Shown one piece after another: positions 15,580 to 24,350 of a stretch of DNA of 43,692 nt. Where the stretch lies: assembly GCA_959601045.1 (NCBI GenBank), contig CAUGNZ010000018.1, forward strand, positions 1 to 43,692, in the 5' to 3' direction. Each line of letters starts with the position of its first letter. Position 1 is the stretch's first letter. Source of the stretch: an uncultured Collinsella sp. Lineage in GTDB: Bacteria > Actinomycetota > Coriobacteriia > Coriobacteriales > Coriobacteriaceae. Below the pieces are notes generated by a model that saw only the letters and a list, made by a program, of their open reading frames with translations, made no database searches and was not told the origin of the DNA. Both the position numbers and the translations under genes were made by a program.

Positions 15580-16953
15580 ATGGATACGTCTGAGTACTTA
15601 TCTATGGGTGATGCCGCCCGCCTGTTGGGCGTTACGAAAGCCCGCATATCGCAACTTGCCGCATCGGGGACGCTTGTGTGCGATATTGTGGGCGGCCGGA
15701 AGATGGTCGAGTACAATTCTGCGACCGCCTACCAAAAGGTCCGCAAGCGAGGACGCCGTCCTGCGGCCGATGTGGGACGCAAGTTTACGCTGATGTCGGC
15801 CGACCATGAGGTCGCGCATGTCTCATTTGATCCGACGCGTGAGTTTCCCTTCGAAATCGCCGAGGTCCTCGATGCGCAACGAATGCCGTTTGGCACATGC
15901 TCGAGCTCTTCTCCTACGGTGAATAAACGGGAGCTCAACGTGTGGTGGAGCCATCGGTCGGTGCCTGACGTTCGCCCTGGACTCGTCTCGCGCTATCGTG
16001 AACTGGGAATTGCCAGTGGCATCGAGGTTCCGGTTCGGTGCCTGGGCTTATCGCTTTCGGATTGTTATTGGCTGCGGCCGGCCGATTGCGCCGAACTCAA
16101 ATGGCAAAGCATCAATTACTTCGAGAATGATTTTGAGCGATCGGCGCCCGAAGAGCGTTCGGGTTGGCTGGAAGGCATCGGTCTAAATAATCCGGATAAC
16201 ACGTCCGAGGGCGAGCTCCCTAAATCGTGGATGATCCGAAACGGCATTCGCGTTTTGGCTAAAGGGTGCGGGATGGACGACCAACGGCCCTTTAACGAGG
16301 CAGTTGCAACGGCTCTGCATCGTCGTTTGCTTTCCAAGGGGGAGTTTGTTCCTTACACGGTTGAGCGCATGTTCGATGGCCCTGTGTGTCTGTGCGACGA
16401 CTTTCTTGACGGCCGCGAGGAATATGTTCCGGCTGTTTACGTTAAGGGCGCATTTGGTAGCCAGCGGGGAAACTCGACATACGATCGATACTGTTGCTAC
16501 CTCGGCAAGCATGGTGTCGATGAGGCCGCTGTGAGAAGGTCTATGTCGCAGATGATTGTCTGCGATGCCCTTTTGGCCAACAGCGACCGCCATTGGCGAA
16601 ACTTCGGCATCATCCGCAATGTCGATACCCTGGAGATAAGGCCTGCACCGCTGTTCGATAGCGGTAACTGTCTGTGGTATAACGTGCCAACTGTCTTGCT
16701 CGCGGCTGGCGAGTTTGGGTTTGCTGCTAAGCCGTTTGGGCCCGACCCTTCCGTCCAGCTGGCGCTTGCGGACTCGCTCGATTGGTTCGATTCATCGCGG
16801 CTCAACGGATTTGTTGATGAGGCGATCGAGATTCTTTCGCAGAGCAAATGGGCCACGGCGGAGGGTCGATTCGAGGCCATTCGCCGCGGCCTTGAGCGTC
16901 GCGTAATCGAGGTTGGTGCCGCTGTTGAGGTACTTCGACACGTGCAGCGATAA
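15580..16953 (+). CDS. HTH-HipA-like serine/threonine kinase fusion
   Basis: 457 residues. Residues about 8-34 (MGDAARLLGVTKARISQLAA) form an excisionase/MerR-type helix-turn-helix. The C-terminal half carries HipA-like kinase motifs: NSDRHWRNFGII (catalytic Asp and Asn, about 334-345) and LFDSG (Mg-binding Asp, about 360). HipA kinases are toxins that phosphorylate translation factors and are normally held by a separate HipB HTH protein; here a DNA-binding domain is part of the same chain. The ATG at 15580 is best because GAGGTGAT, a near-perfect anti-SD match, lies 7 nt upstream. The upstream DNA is AT-rich with AGTAAT/ATTACT arms (15530-15535, 15555-15560), a possible own operator. The gene ends 8 bp from the convergent mnmA. 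Confidence 0.75.
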   Translation: MDTSEYLSMGDAARLLGVTKARISQLAASGTLVCDIVGGRKMVEYNSATAYQKVRKRGRRPAADVGRKFTLMSADHEVAHVSFDPTREFPFEIAEVLDAQRMPFGTCSSSSPTVNKRELNVWWSHRSVPDVRPGLVSRYRELGIASGIEVPVRCLGLSLSDCYWLRPADCAELKWQSINYFENDFERSAPEERSGWLEGIGLNNPDNTSEGELPKSWMIRNGIRVLAKGCGMDDQRPFNEAVATALHRRLLSKGEFVPYTVERMFDGPVCLCDDFLDGREEYVPAVYVKGAFGSQRGNSTYDRYCCYLGKHGVDEAAVRRSMSQMIVCDALLANSDRHWRNFGIIRNVDTLEIRPAPLFDSGNCLWYNVPTVLLAAGEFGFAAKPFGPDPSVQLALADSLDWFDSSRLNGFVDEAIEILSQSKWATAEGRFEAIRRGLERRVIEVGAAVEVLRHVQR

Positions 16954-16961
16954 ACCCGCGG

Positions 16962-18062
16962 CTACTTAAGCGCGCCGGTCACGGTGCCGCCGCCCAGGAC
17001 GATGTCGCCGCGGTATATAACGACAGCCTGGCCGGGGGCGATGGCGCGCTGTGGCTCGTCAAAGGTCAGCAACATTTGCCCGTCTTCGCCGCGCGTAAGG
17101 GTCGCTGCCTGGTCTTTCTGTCGGTAGCGGTACTTGGCGCCCACGCGAATGCCGCCGGCATCGAGCTCGGCCTCCATGCGCTCTGCCGGCGCGCTCCAGA
17201 TCCACTCATTGGCAGTTAGCGCCGCGGCGGTTAGGTCCTCGGCTTCGCCCAGATGCACGGTGTTGTTGGTGGCGTCGACGCTCGTCACATACACGGGATG
17301 CGCCATCGCGACGCCCAGGCCCTTGCGCTGGCCGATGGTATAGCGCAGCGCGCCGTTGTGGCGTCCGACCACGCTGCCGTCGCGCCACACAATGTCGCCC
17401 GGTGCGGCGGGATGTCCGCAGCGGCGCTCGATATAGCCCGCGTAGTCACCGTCTGGAATAAAGCAGATGTCCTCGCTTTCTGCCTTCTTGGCGTTGGTAA
17501 AGCCCTGCTCGGTGGCTAAGCGGCGCACGTCGCGTTCTTTGTCCAGGCCCGCCAGCGGAAAGATCGTGCGTGACAGCCGCTCCTGCGTGAGCGAATACAA
17601 AAAGTAACTCTGGTCCTTTTTGGGGTCCTCGCCGCGATGCAGCTGCCAGGTGCCGTCGGGCGCCTGGTTCGTTTTGGCATAGTGGCCTGTGGCGATGTAG
17701 TCGCAGCCCATATCCAGCGCCGCATCCAGCAACGCGCCAAACTTAATGTGACGGTTGCAGATGATGCACGGGTTGGGCGTCAGCCCCTCCTGATAGGCGG
17801 TCACGAAGCGCTCGATCACGTTACGGTCGAAGGTTTGCTGCAGGTCGAGCACGTGATGGGGTATCCCCAGGCGCTCGGCGACGGCCTTTGCATCGGCGAT
17901 ATCGCGGTCGACCTTACTCATGCCTGTTGCGGGGTCGGGCGCGGGGCAGGTGAGGCGCATGGTGGCACCGACACATTCGTAACCCTGGCTTTTGAGCAGG
18001 TACGCGGTCACGCTGGAATCGACGCCGCCGCTCATGGCGACGAGCACGCGCTTGTTGTGCAT
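16962..18062 (-). CDS. mnmA: tRNA-specific 2-thiouridylase MnmA
   Basis: 366 residues, the usual length. It thiolates U34 of tRNA(Lys/Glu/Gln) using ATP and a persulfide sulfur. The PP-loop VLVAMSGGVDSSV is at the N-terminus, the first catalytic cysteine is in the segment NPCIICN (about residue 100) and the second in SEDICFI (about residue 199). The C-terminal beta-barrel is complete. Ribosome site AAGGAG precedes the ATG. It lies downstream of cysK on the same strand, which fits sulfur supply, but a terminator-like hairpin stands only about 30 nt before its start. Confidence 0.95.
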   Translation of the reverse strand: MHNKRVLVAMSGGVDSSVTAYLLKSQGYECVGATMRLTCPAPDPATGMSKVDRDIADAKAVAERLGIPHHVLDLQQTFDRNVIERFVTAYQEGLTPNPCIICNRHIKFGALLDAALDMGCDYIATGHYAKTNQAPDGTWQLHRGEDPKKDQSYFLYSLTQERLSRTIFPLAGLDKERDVRRLATEQGFTNAKKAESEDICFIPDGDYAGYIERRCGHPAAPGDIVWRDGSVVGRHNGALRYTIGQRKGLGVAMAHPVYVTSVDATNNTVHLGEAEDLTAAALTANEWIWSAPAERMEAELDAGGIRVGAKYRYRQKDQAATLTRGEDGQMLLTFDEPQRAIAPGQAVVIYRGDIVLGGGTVTGALK

Positions 18063-18093
18063 GGGGAGGTTCTCCTTGGTGGCATGTGGCCAA

Positions 18094-18130
18094 AAAAGAA
18101 AAGCGGCGCGGGAGGCTGGTTCCGCGCCGC
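18094..18130 (-). terminator. Terminator of cysK / leader hairpin of mnmA
   Basis: Read on the minus strand, GCGGCGCGG (18130-18122) pairs with its complement (18111-18103) and is followed by a T-rich tract (TTTTCTTTTTT). It fits an intrinsic terminator after cysK. Because mnmA begins about 30 nt later, it may also act as an attenuator in the mnmA leader. Confidence 0.85.
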
Positions 18131-18134
18131 AGAC

Positions 18135-18143
18135 ATTGTAGCA
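18135..18143 (-). promoter_or_regulatory. Candidate extended -10 promoter of mnmA
   Basis: On the minus strand TG-C-TACAAT is an extended -10. Transcription would begin near 18128, within the first arm of the terminator-like hairpin. The -35 region is poor. Confidence 0.4.
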
Positions 18144-18241
18144 AGTTCGGACGACTCGTGGGGCGCCCTGATGGGATGGGCTCAGACTGCCGGGAGAGAG
18201 GAGACCGGTTCATCCTGGGCTCAACCTATGGGCAACAGACC

Positions 18242-19180
<939 letters not shown>

Positions 19181-19240
19181 GGTGAACCTCCAAAGTGTTC
19201 AAGTTGCTGGTTGCCGTGTGGCTTCACGGCGCGTGTGGCA

Positions 19241-19276
19241 GCTAAACCCATAAACCTTATAGGTTGTTCGTTTAGC
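19241..19276. promoter_or_regulatory. Double dyad in the cysK leader (candidate operator)
   Basis: Outer arms GCTAAAC (19241-19247) and GTTTAGC (19270-19276) enclose inner arms AACCT (19253-19257) and AGGTT (19261-19265). It lies just downstream of the predicted cysK start site, a roadblock position for a repressor. Confidence 0.55.
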
Positions 19277-19287
19277 TGTTGGGAAGC

Positions 19288-19316
19288 ATACTAGACACTA
19301 AAGCCTAGTAATGCAA
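19288..19316 (-). promoter_or_regulatory. cysK: cysK promoter with overlapping palindromic operator
   Basis: On the minus strand TTGCAT and TAGTAT are exactly 17 bp apart. The spacer and -10 are covered by the inverted repeat TACTAG-N10-CTAGTA (19289-19310), a size typical of Rrf2-family operators. Binding there would block RNA polymerase. The divergent Rrf2 protein is the obvious candidate. Confidence 0.65.
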
Positions 19317-19353
19317 TAGGAAATAGAAGATTATTGCGAGTCGATTAACCATC

Positions 19354-19382
19354 TTGACCGGAACGGGTATTTTCAAAACTAT
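19354..19382 (+). promoter_or_regulatory. Candidate promoter of the Rrf2 regulator
   Basis: TTGACC and AACTAT are 17 bp apart. An alternative -10, TAAAAT, lies a little downstream. Confidence 0.35.
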
Positions 19383-19432
19383 TTTTCGGCTAAAATTTCT
19401 ACGGACTAAATGACCGAAAGGCAGCACTATAC

Positions 19433-19861
19433 ATGTTGGTTTCTACTAAGGGCAGATATGCCCTGCGCGTTATGGTCGATCTGGCCGAGCACCAGGCGGC
19501 CGGTCGCATCCCGCTCAAAGAGATCGCGGCGCGACAGGGGATTTCCGAGAAATATCTCGAGAACATCTTGGCTACGCTCGTGCGCGCCAACATGCTTTCG
19601 GGCATGCGCGGCAAGGGCGGTGGCTACGTGCTCACGCGCCCGCCCGAGCAGTACACGGTGGGCGAGATCCTGCGCCTGACCGAGGGCAGTCTGGCGCCGG
19701 TCGCCTGCCTGGATGGCGACTGCAAGGGCTGCTCGCGTTCGGATGAGTGCCCCACGCTCGACGTGTGGAAGAACCTGGACAAGCTCATCAACGACTACCT
19801 CGACGGTGTGACGCTCGATCAACTTGTCGCTCCCAACCATGGCTATGACTACGTCATCTAA
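19433..19861 (+). CDS. Rrf2 family transcriptional regulator (IscR/CymR-like)
   Basis: 142 residues. The N-terminal winged helix is typical (STKGRYALRVMVDLAEH, ISEKYLENILATL, GKGGGYVLTRP). The cluster-binding region has four cysteines, Cys92, Cys97, Cys100 and Cys106, close to the three Fe-S ligands of IscR (Cys92, 98, 104), whereas CymR lacks them. It could sense a Fe-S cluster, oxygen, nitric oxide or cysteine supply. Divergence from cysK with palindromes between the genes suggests control of cysteine synthesis and autoregulation. No isc/suf genes follow; a terminator does. Confidence 0.88.
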   Translation: MLVSTKGRYALRVMVDLAEHQAAGRIPLKEIAARQGISEKYLENILATLVRANMLSGMRGKGGGYVLTRPPEQYTVGEILRLTEGSLAPVACLDGDCKGCSRSDECPTLDVWKNLDKLINDYLDGVTLDQLVAPNHGYDYVI

Positions 19862-19931
19862 CCCAAACCTGCCATGTGGGGACGGGGCGGAAATGGTAGA
19901 TTCTCTCGTCCTTTGAGACCTGACAAATAAG

Positions 19932-19968
19932 AAGGCCGCCCATTTTTGCGATGGGCGGCCTTCGTTTT
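19932..19968. terminator. Bidirectional terminator between the Rrf2 gene and the holin-family gene
   Basis: A perfect 12-bp stem (19932-19943 with 19951-19962), 7-nt loop and T-rich flanks on both strands, placed between convergent genes. Confidence 0.85.
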
Positions 19969-20002
19969 GGGCTGTTGAGACGGGCGCGGCCGGAATGGCC
20001 TT

Positions 20003-20368
20003 TTAGTCCTCGGCGATGCTGTCGAGAATGCTGCGCATGATGGACACCAGGATGCTGCCCATAAAGGCCGAGCCAAAGCTTGCGATGGAGATGCCCGCGC
20101 CCAGCAGATTGACCGACAGGTAGCTGGCCAGCTCGAGCATAAAGCTGTTGACCACAAGCTGAAAAATACCAAGCGTGATAATAGTGAGTGGCAGCGAGAT
20201 GACCGTCAGGAACGGCTTAACGAGCGAGTCGACGATGTTGAGGAACAGTCCCACGAAGGCAAAGCAGACCCAGGCGTCGGCCATGCCGAAGGGCTGAATG
20301 CCGGGGACGAGAAACGTTGCGATCGCGATGGCGATTGAGGTCAAAAGCCAGTTGAGCATAAAGCGCAT
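20003..20368 (-). CDS. Phage holin family 4 superfamily IV membrane protein (YvlD-like)
   Basis: 121 residues with four membrane segments. The pattern FVGLFLNIVDSLVKPFLTVI followed by SLPLTIITLGIF is the hallmark of PF04020 membrane proteins, which are ordinary bacterial envelope proteins of unknown role despite the holin name. No lysin or phage gene is near. AAAGGA precedes the ATG. Confidence 0.85.
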   Translation of the reverse strand: MRFMLNWLLTSIAIAIATFLVPGIQPFGMADAWVCFAFVGLFLNIVDSLVKPFLTVISLPLTIITLGIFQLVVNSFMLELASYLSVNLLGAGISIASFGSAFMGSILVSIMRSILDSIAED

Positions 20369-20691
20369 GGTGTGAATCCTTTCTTGCGCATGGCGTGGTG
20401 AGGGAGCGTGAGAGGCACATGCCTTTGCAACTCGGACAGATGCTCGGGCACGGCTCTGTTTGGGCGCCCATTGTCTCAGATATTCGTGGAGCTTGCGTGC
20501 GCATTCGGTTTCAAAACGGCGTTCGTCCTAGAAAACGCGCCGCTGGCAGAGAGTTTTGTCGCTTTAGTTTGGTGGTGTGCTAAACTGCTACGGGCAAAAG
20601 CCACAGGCGTTGCCCTATTGCATAGAACGGGCGAACGATGCCCGATGTCAGTATCAACTTCGATGCCTTATGGCGGGTTTGGCGGTGATCG
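20369..20691. other. 323-bp divergent intergenic region
   Basis: No supported gene; a 95-codon plus-strand frame at 20408-20695 has no recognisable features. It should hold divergent promoters. A candidate extended -10 for the YerC-like gene is at 20578-20586 (TGC-TAAACT), and GGGCAA/TTGCCC (20592-20597, 20610-20615) would form a small leader hairpin. Confidence 0.5.
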
Positions 20692-20991
20692 ATGAATATC
20701 GAGAACATGTTTGACAAGCCTGATGTCAAGCAGCTGGTCCACGCATTTAGTCTTTTGGATGACGAGAAGGATATCCAAGCGTTTTTGACCGATATCTGCA
20801 CGCCGCGCGAGATCTGCGATCTTTCGCAACGTCTGCAGGTTGCGCGCTATCTGGATGAGGGCGAGCCTTATGTTGAGGTTCAGGCCCGCACCGGCGCTTC
20901 GTCCACTACGGTGAGCCGCGTTTCAAAGGCGCTGAACGGCGAGTACGGCGGCTATCGCAAGATCCTCATCAAGCTGGAGGATGGCGAGTAG
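20692..20991 (+). CDS. YerC/YecD family TrpR-like DNA-binding protein
   Basis: 99 residues. It matches the YerC/YecD group of the TrpR superfamily: a helical N-terminus, LTDICTPREICDLSQRLQVA, and the helix-turn-helix EVQARTGASSTTVSRVSKAL followed by GYGGY-like residues (EYGGYRKIL). TrpR itself binds tryptophan; the ligand and targets of YerC proteins are unsettled. The ribosome site GGCGGTGATC nearly equals the anti-SD complement. A terminator follows, so it is monocistronic. Confidence 0.88.
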   Translation: MNIENMFDKPDVKQLVHAFSLLDDEKDIQAFLTDICTPREICDLSQRLQVARYLDEGEPYVEVQARTGASSTTVSRVSKALNGEYGGYRKILIKLEDGE

Positions 20992-21018
20992 GCCAGCGAC
21001 AACAAACGAATTGTGCAG

Positions 21019-21045
21019 AACCGTCCCTTCGGGGGCGGTTTTTAT
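21019..21045 (+). terminator. Rho-independent terminator of the YerC-like gene
   Basis: AACCGTCCC (21019-21027), a stable TTCG loop and GGGGCGGTT (21032-21040), then T-rich sequence. Confidence 0.93.
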
Positions 21046-21176
21046 ATGCCCGCAATCGGCTGGTGCGTTGGGGTCAGGTTGCTTTGCACCAAAACATGGA
21101 GCTGAGGTAGCAATCTGTCCGCGTGGGCGGGTAGGATGGAAGCATTGAATATTGCGAACGGTTTGAGTGGAGGACC

Positions 21177-24100
21177 ATGCCTGTTCGAATCTATACCACC
21201 AACGCCGGCGCGGATTTGAGCGATGCCGAGGCGGCGCTGCTTGCCGACCTTATTGCCCGCCACGGGCGTGCCGTGCTGCTGGCGCCAACGTTTGCCGAGC
21301 TCGACCTGTGCCGTCATGATGCGGCGGAAGCCGGCGTTTCGCTGGGTATTGACTACAAGACGCCTACATCGTGGCTTCGCTCGCTTTGGGAGCTTTTGGG
21401 CGACGGGCGCGGTTTCGTCGACAACCTGCAGCGCCAGATGCTGTTTTCGGACATGGTAGCGCGTCTCGACGACGCCGACCTGCAGCCGCTTTCGCGCAGC
21501 CAGGGCACGGTGCGTATGCTCGCGCGTATGGCTCGCGATGTGCTGCCGGGTGTGGCAGGGACAGGTGCCGAGCGTTGCTGCGACAACGTTTGCAAGCCCA
21601 AGCCCAGAAGCGACGCCGAGGCTCGCGTGTTTGAACTTTTGTGCGCCTATGCGCGCGGTTTGGACCGTCGAGATATGGTCGAGCCCTGCGAGGCGGCTGA
21701 CATTATGGCCGGCGCTTTGGCCGACAACCTGCCGGGGTGCGCCCGCGCCGTTTGCGTGCGCAGCGTCACGTCATTTACGTATAGCCTGCTCGAGCTGCTG
21801 TCCGCCGTGGCAAACAACGGGGGAGAGGTTGTCGTGCTGCTTGCTCGCGAGCAAGCGGCGATGCGCGAGGAGCTTGCCGCGGCATTTGATGTCCGCGGTG
21901 TGCTGTTTGAGATCGCGCCGCTGGACGAGGATGCCGGCGCTCCCGCGATTGCTCCAAAGTCCGTCGTACGTCCTGCCTTTGTGGAAGTCGCCGGGCCCCA
22001 TGCCCGTGCCCGTGTCTATGCGGACGTCATCGATAAGATGGTGAAAGCGCGCAAGGAGTCCAAGGTCAACGATGCCGCCTCCGCACCCGTCGATCCCGTG
22101 CGCGTACTCGTGGTGTCCGCCCGGGCACCCCAGCTGTTCGGCGAGCTTGCCGCTCGTTTGGCGGCGCGCCACGTTGCTGCCGAGACGGCCGAGTTCACGG
22201 CGTTTTCCCAATCCATTGCGGGCAGGCAGTTCACGGCGCTCGCCAACCTGATCGAGCGTATGAAGGCCGCCGACGAAGGGGCAGCTTCTAAGACTGAGTG
22301 GTGGCCCGCTCCGGAGCTTACCGACTGGATTTACAGCCCGCTTTCGGGTGCCGACGCCGCCAGCGCGCGCACGTTCGACAAGAATATGCGACTGTCGCGC
22401 AGCAAGACCACTGCGGGCGTCAAGAGCCTGCTGCAGAGCGTGCAGGGCCAGGTGAGGGGCGCGCGTAAAGCGGCGAGCGACGAGAACTGGTTTAAGAGCG
22501 TGCCGTGCGTGATCTCGGACGTGTTCCAGGCGCTGTGGCGCGACAAACCCGTGACGGCGCTCAAGGCCATGCTTGCCGTTGCCGAGGCACTGCCCGATCG
22601 CGCACTTGGCGGTCTCGACGGTCAGGCCCGTCGCCAGGCGGAGGTGGCCCTGCTGCGCCACGTCATCGACATCCTTATGAATGGCGCCCGTGCGCTCGAC
22701 GTGTCGCAGGCCGCGACCGTGCCCGTGCTCGATGACATTCGAACCAAGGTGGACAAGCGTAGCGCCGCCTACGATTACGAGACCTACGAGGTTGACCGTG
22801 CGCCACGCGCCCAGGTTCGCTTTGCTTCGCTTGCCGATGCGGCGGCTCTGCGCCCCGGCAGCTACGATGCCGTGCTGTTTGCCGATGTCGATCTGGACAG
22901 CTATCCGCTCTCACACGAAGAGGGGCCGCTGACCACGCTGACGGCGAGCCTCGGTCGCAAGGACGTGACGCTTGAGCCTGCGGCCTTGCTGCGCGCACGC
23001 TTTGGCCGCGCGATACAAGCGTCGCGTGGTTCGGTTACGCTCGCCCGTGTGACCCACGATCGTCAGGCGCGCGAGTGCTATCCGGCGGCCGTGTGGACCG
23101 AGTTGCGGGCGCATGCCGAGGCCGCTAACGATGCTAAGGCCGCTAACGATGCTAAGGCCGCTGACGCCGACAAGGCCGCTGACGACGCTAAGGCCGTTGG
23201 CGCCGACAAGGCGAAGTGTGTGGGTGAGGGCGATATCGTAAGGGACTTCGATCCCGCGGCAGGCGAAGGTCTTAGGCGCGAGCGCGTGACCTGTGAAGCT
23301 CCTCAGCATCTGAGCGATGAAGCCATTCCGTATCTGGTTCTGCGTCGTCGCGATGGCGAGGGCGAGGATGCGCCGCTGGTGCCGCGCCTGACGTCTGCCT
23401 CGCAGATCGAGGCCTATTCGACCTGCCCGCTATGCTGGTTCGTCTCGTACCGCGTGAAGCCCCAGTCGATCGACGCTGGCTTTGGCAATATGGAGAAGGG
23501 CAACTTTGTCCACGACGTGCTGGAACACTTGCATGCCCGTCTGCCCCAGGAGGGCATGGAGCGCGTGACACCCATGAATCTGCCACGCGCGAAGGAGCTG
23601 CTGCGCGAGGTCTTTGACGAGACCTTGGCCGAGCATGCGGGCAAGCGCGGTACCGAGGGCCCGCTCGTGCCGCTCTCCCCGGTGGAGGAGCGCCAGGTGG
23701 CCGAGATCTTGCCGCAGCTGGAGGGCGTGCTTGCCTACGAGTCCGAGGCACTTGCCCCCTTTGCTCCGCGCTACCTGGAGTTCGCCTTCAACGAGCTCAA
23801 GGTCGAGTATGCCGGTTGGCCGCTTGGCGGGCGCATCGACCGCGTGGACGTGGACGCCGAGAATCGTGCCGTGGTGATCGACTACAAGCATCGCACGGGC
23901 GTTGAGGAGTTTAAGCTCGCCGACCCTACGGTGCGCGACGAGGAATCGGGCACGGCGCCCATCGACGATCCGCGCTGGTTGCCGCCACATACCCAAACGC
24001 TCATCTACGCCCAGGCCATGCGCCGGGCGCTGGATTTGGACACCCGCGCGGCGCTCTACTTTTCGACCAAGGGCGGCAAGCCGGCGTTGCGCGGTGCCGC

Positions 24101-24347
24101 GAGCGCCGAGCTGCTCGAGGAAGAGCGCGGCGACGGTCGCATCCCGGGCCTTAAGAAAGGTTTCCCCGGCGAGGGTGGCAGCATGGACTTCGACGCCCTG
24201 CTCGATCGCGTGGAGGCCGGCATCGCCGAGCGCCTGCGCGAGCTCGAAGCAGGCAACGTTGCCGCCGTCGACCCGACGTCGGCTCAGGCCGCGCATGCGC
24301 GCTGCTCGTATAACCACGAAGGAACGTTTGTAAGGAGGGACGTGTAG
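21177..24347 (+). CDS. addB: AddB-like subunit, PD-(D/E)XK nuclease family
   Basis: 1056 residues, partner of the AddA encoded next; together they resect double-strand breaks for recombination. The C-terminal third has the RecB-type nuclease fold: YSTCPLCWFVSYRV, a GNFVHDVLEH segment with the active-site histidine, GGRIDRVD and the catalytic VVIDYKHRTG. I see no Walker A motif at the N-terminus, and the three C-terminal cysteines that clamp a 4Fe-4S cluster in B. subtilis AddB are reduced to one (ARCSYNHEG). A low-complexity Ala/Asp/Lys linker near residues 649-678 comes from an 18-bp tandem repeat. The start at 21177 follows GTGGAGGA; the stop is 3 nt before addA. Confidence 0.8.
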   Translation: MPVRIYTTNAGADLSDAEAALLADLIARHGRAVLLAPTFAELDLCRHDAAEAGVSLGIDYKTPTSWLRSLWELLGDGRGFVDNLQRQMLFSDMVARLDDADLQPLSRSQGTVRMLARMARDVLPGVAGTGAERCCDNVCKPKPRSDAEARVFELLCAYARGLDRRDMVEPCEAADIMAGALADNLPGCARAVCVRSVTSFTYSLLELLSAVANNGGEVVVLLAREQAAMREELAAAFDVRGVLFEIAPLDEDAGAPAIAPKSVVRPAFVEVAGPHARARVYADVIDKMVKARKESKVNDAASAPVDPVRVLVVSARAPQLFGELAARLAARHVAAETAEFTAFSQSIAGRQFTALANLIERMKAADEGAASKTEWWPAPELTDWIYSPLSGADAASARTFDKNMRLSRSKTTAGVKSLLQSVQGQVRGARKAASDENWFKSVPCVISDVFQALWRDKPVTALKAMLAVAEALPDRALGGLDGQARRQAEVALLRHVIDILMNGARALDVSQAATVPVLDDIRTKVDKRSAAYDYETYEVDRAPRAQVRFASLADAAALRPGSYDAVLFADVDLDSYPLSHEEGPLTTLTASLGRKDVTLEPAALLRARFGRAIQASRGSVTLARVTHDRQARECYPAAVWTELRAHAEAANDAKAANDAKAADADKAADDAKAVGADKAKCVGEGDIVRDFDPAAGEGLRRERVTCEAPQHLSDEAIPYLVLRRRDGEGEDAPLVPRLTSASQIEAYSTCPLCWFVSYRVKPQSIDAGFGNMEKGNFVHDVLEHLHARLPQEGMERVTPMNLPRAKELLREVFDETLAEHAGKRGTEGPLVPLSPVEERQVAEILPQLEGVLAYESEALAPFAPRYLEFAFNELKVEYAGWPLGGRIDRVDVDAENRAVVIDYKHRTGVEEFKLADPTVRDEESGTAPIDDPRWLPPHTQTLIYAQAMRRALDLDTRAALYFSTKGGKPALRGAASAELLEEERGDGRIPGLKKGFPGEGGSMDFDALLDRVEAGIAERLRELEAGNVAAVDPTSAQAAHARCSYNHEGTFVRRDV
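23121..23210 (+). repeat. Five 18-bp tandem repeats inside addB
   Basis: Units start at 23121, 23139, 23157, 23175 and 23193. The first two are identical and the others diverged. Each encodes a variant of AANDAK/AADADK. The array is in frame (18 = 6 codons), so slippage would change the linker length without breaking the protein. Confidence 0.9.
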
Positions 24348-24350
24348 GCC

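Noticed and set aside
20003..20368. Prophage remnant suggested by the holin-family gene
   Set aside because: PF04020 proteins are common chromosomal membrane proteins and no lysin, integrase or structural phage gene is near.
20408..20695. A 95-codon plus-strand frame ending on the start of the YerC-like gene
   Set aside because: The overlap is suggestive of coupling, but the protein is featureless, a candidate promoter lies inside it, and the YerC-like gene has its own strong ribosome site.
21177..21200. GTTCGAATC, a tRNA T-loop-like sequence
   Set aside because: No acceptor stem, anticodon arm or CCA surrounds it; it is the coding start of addB.
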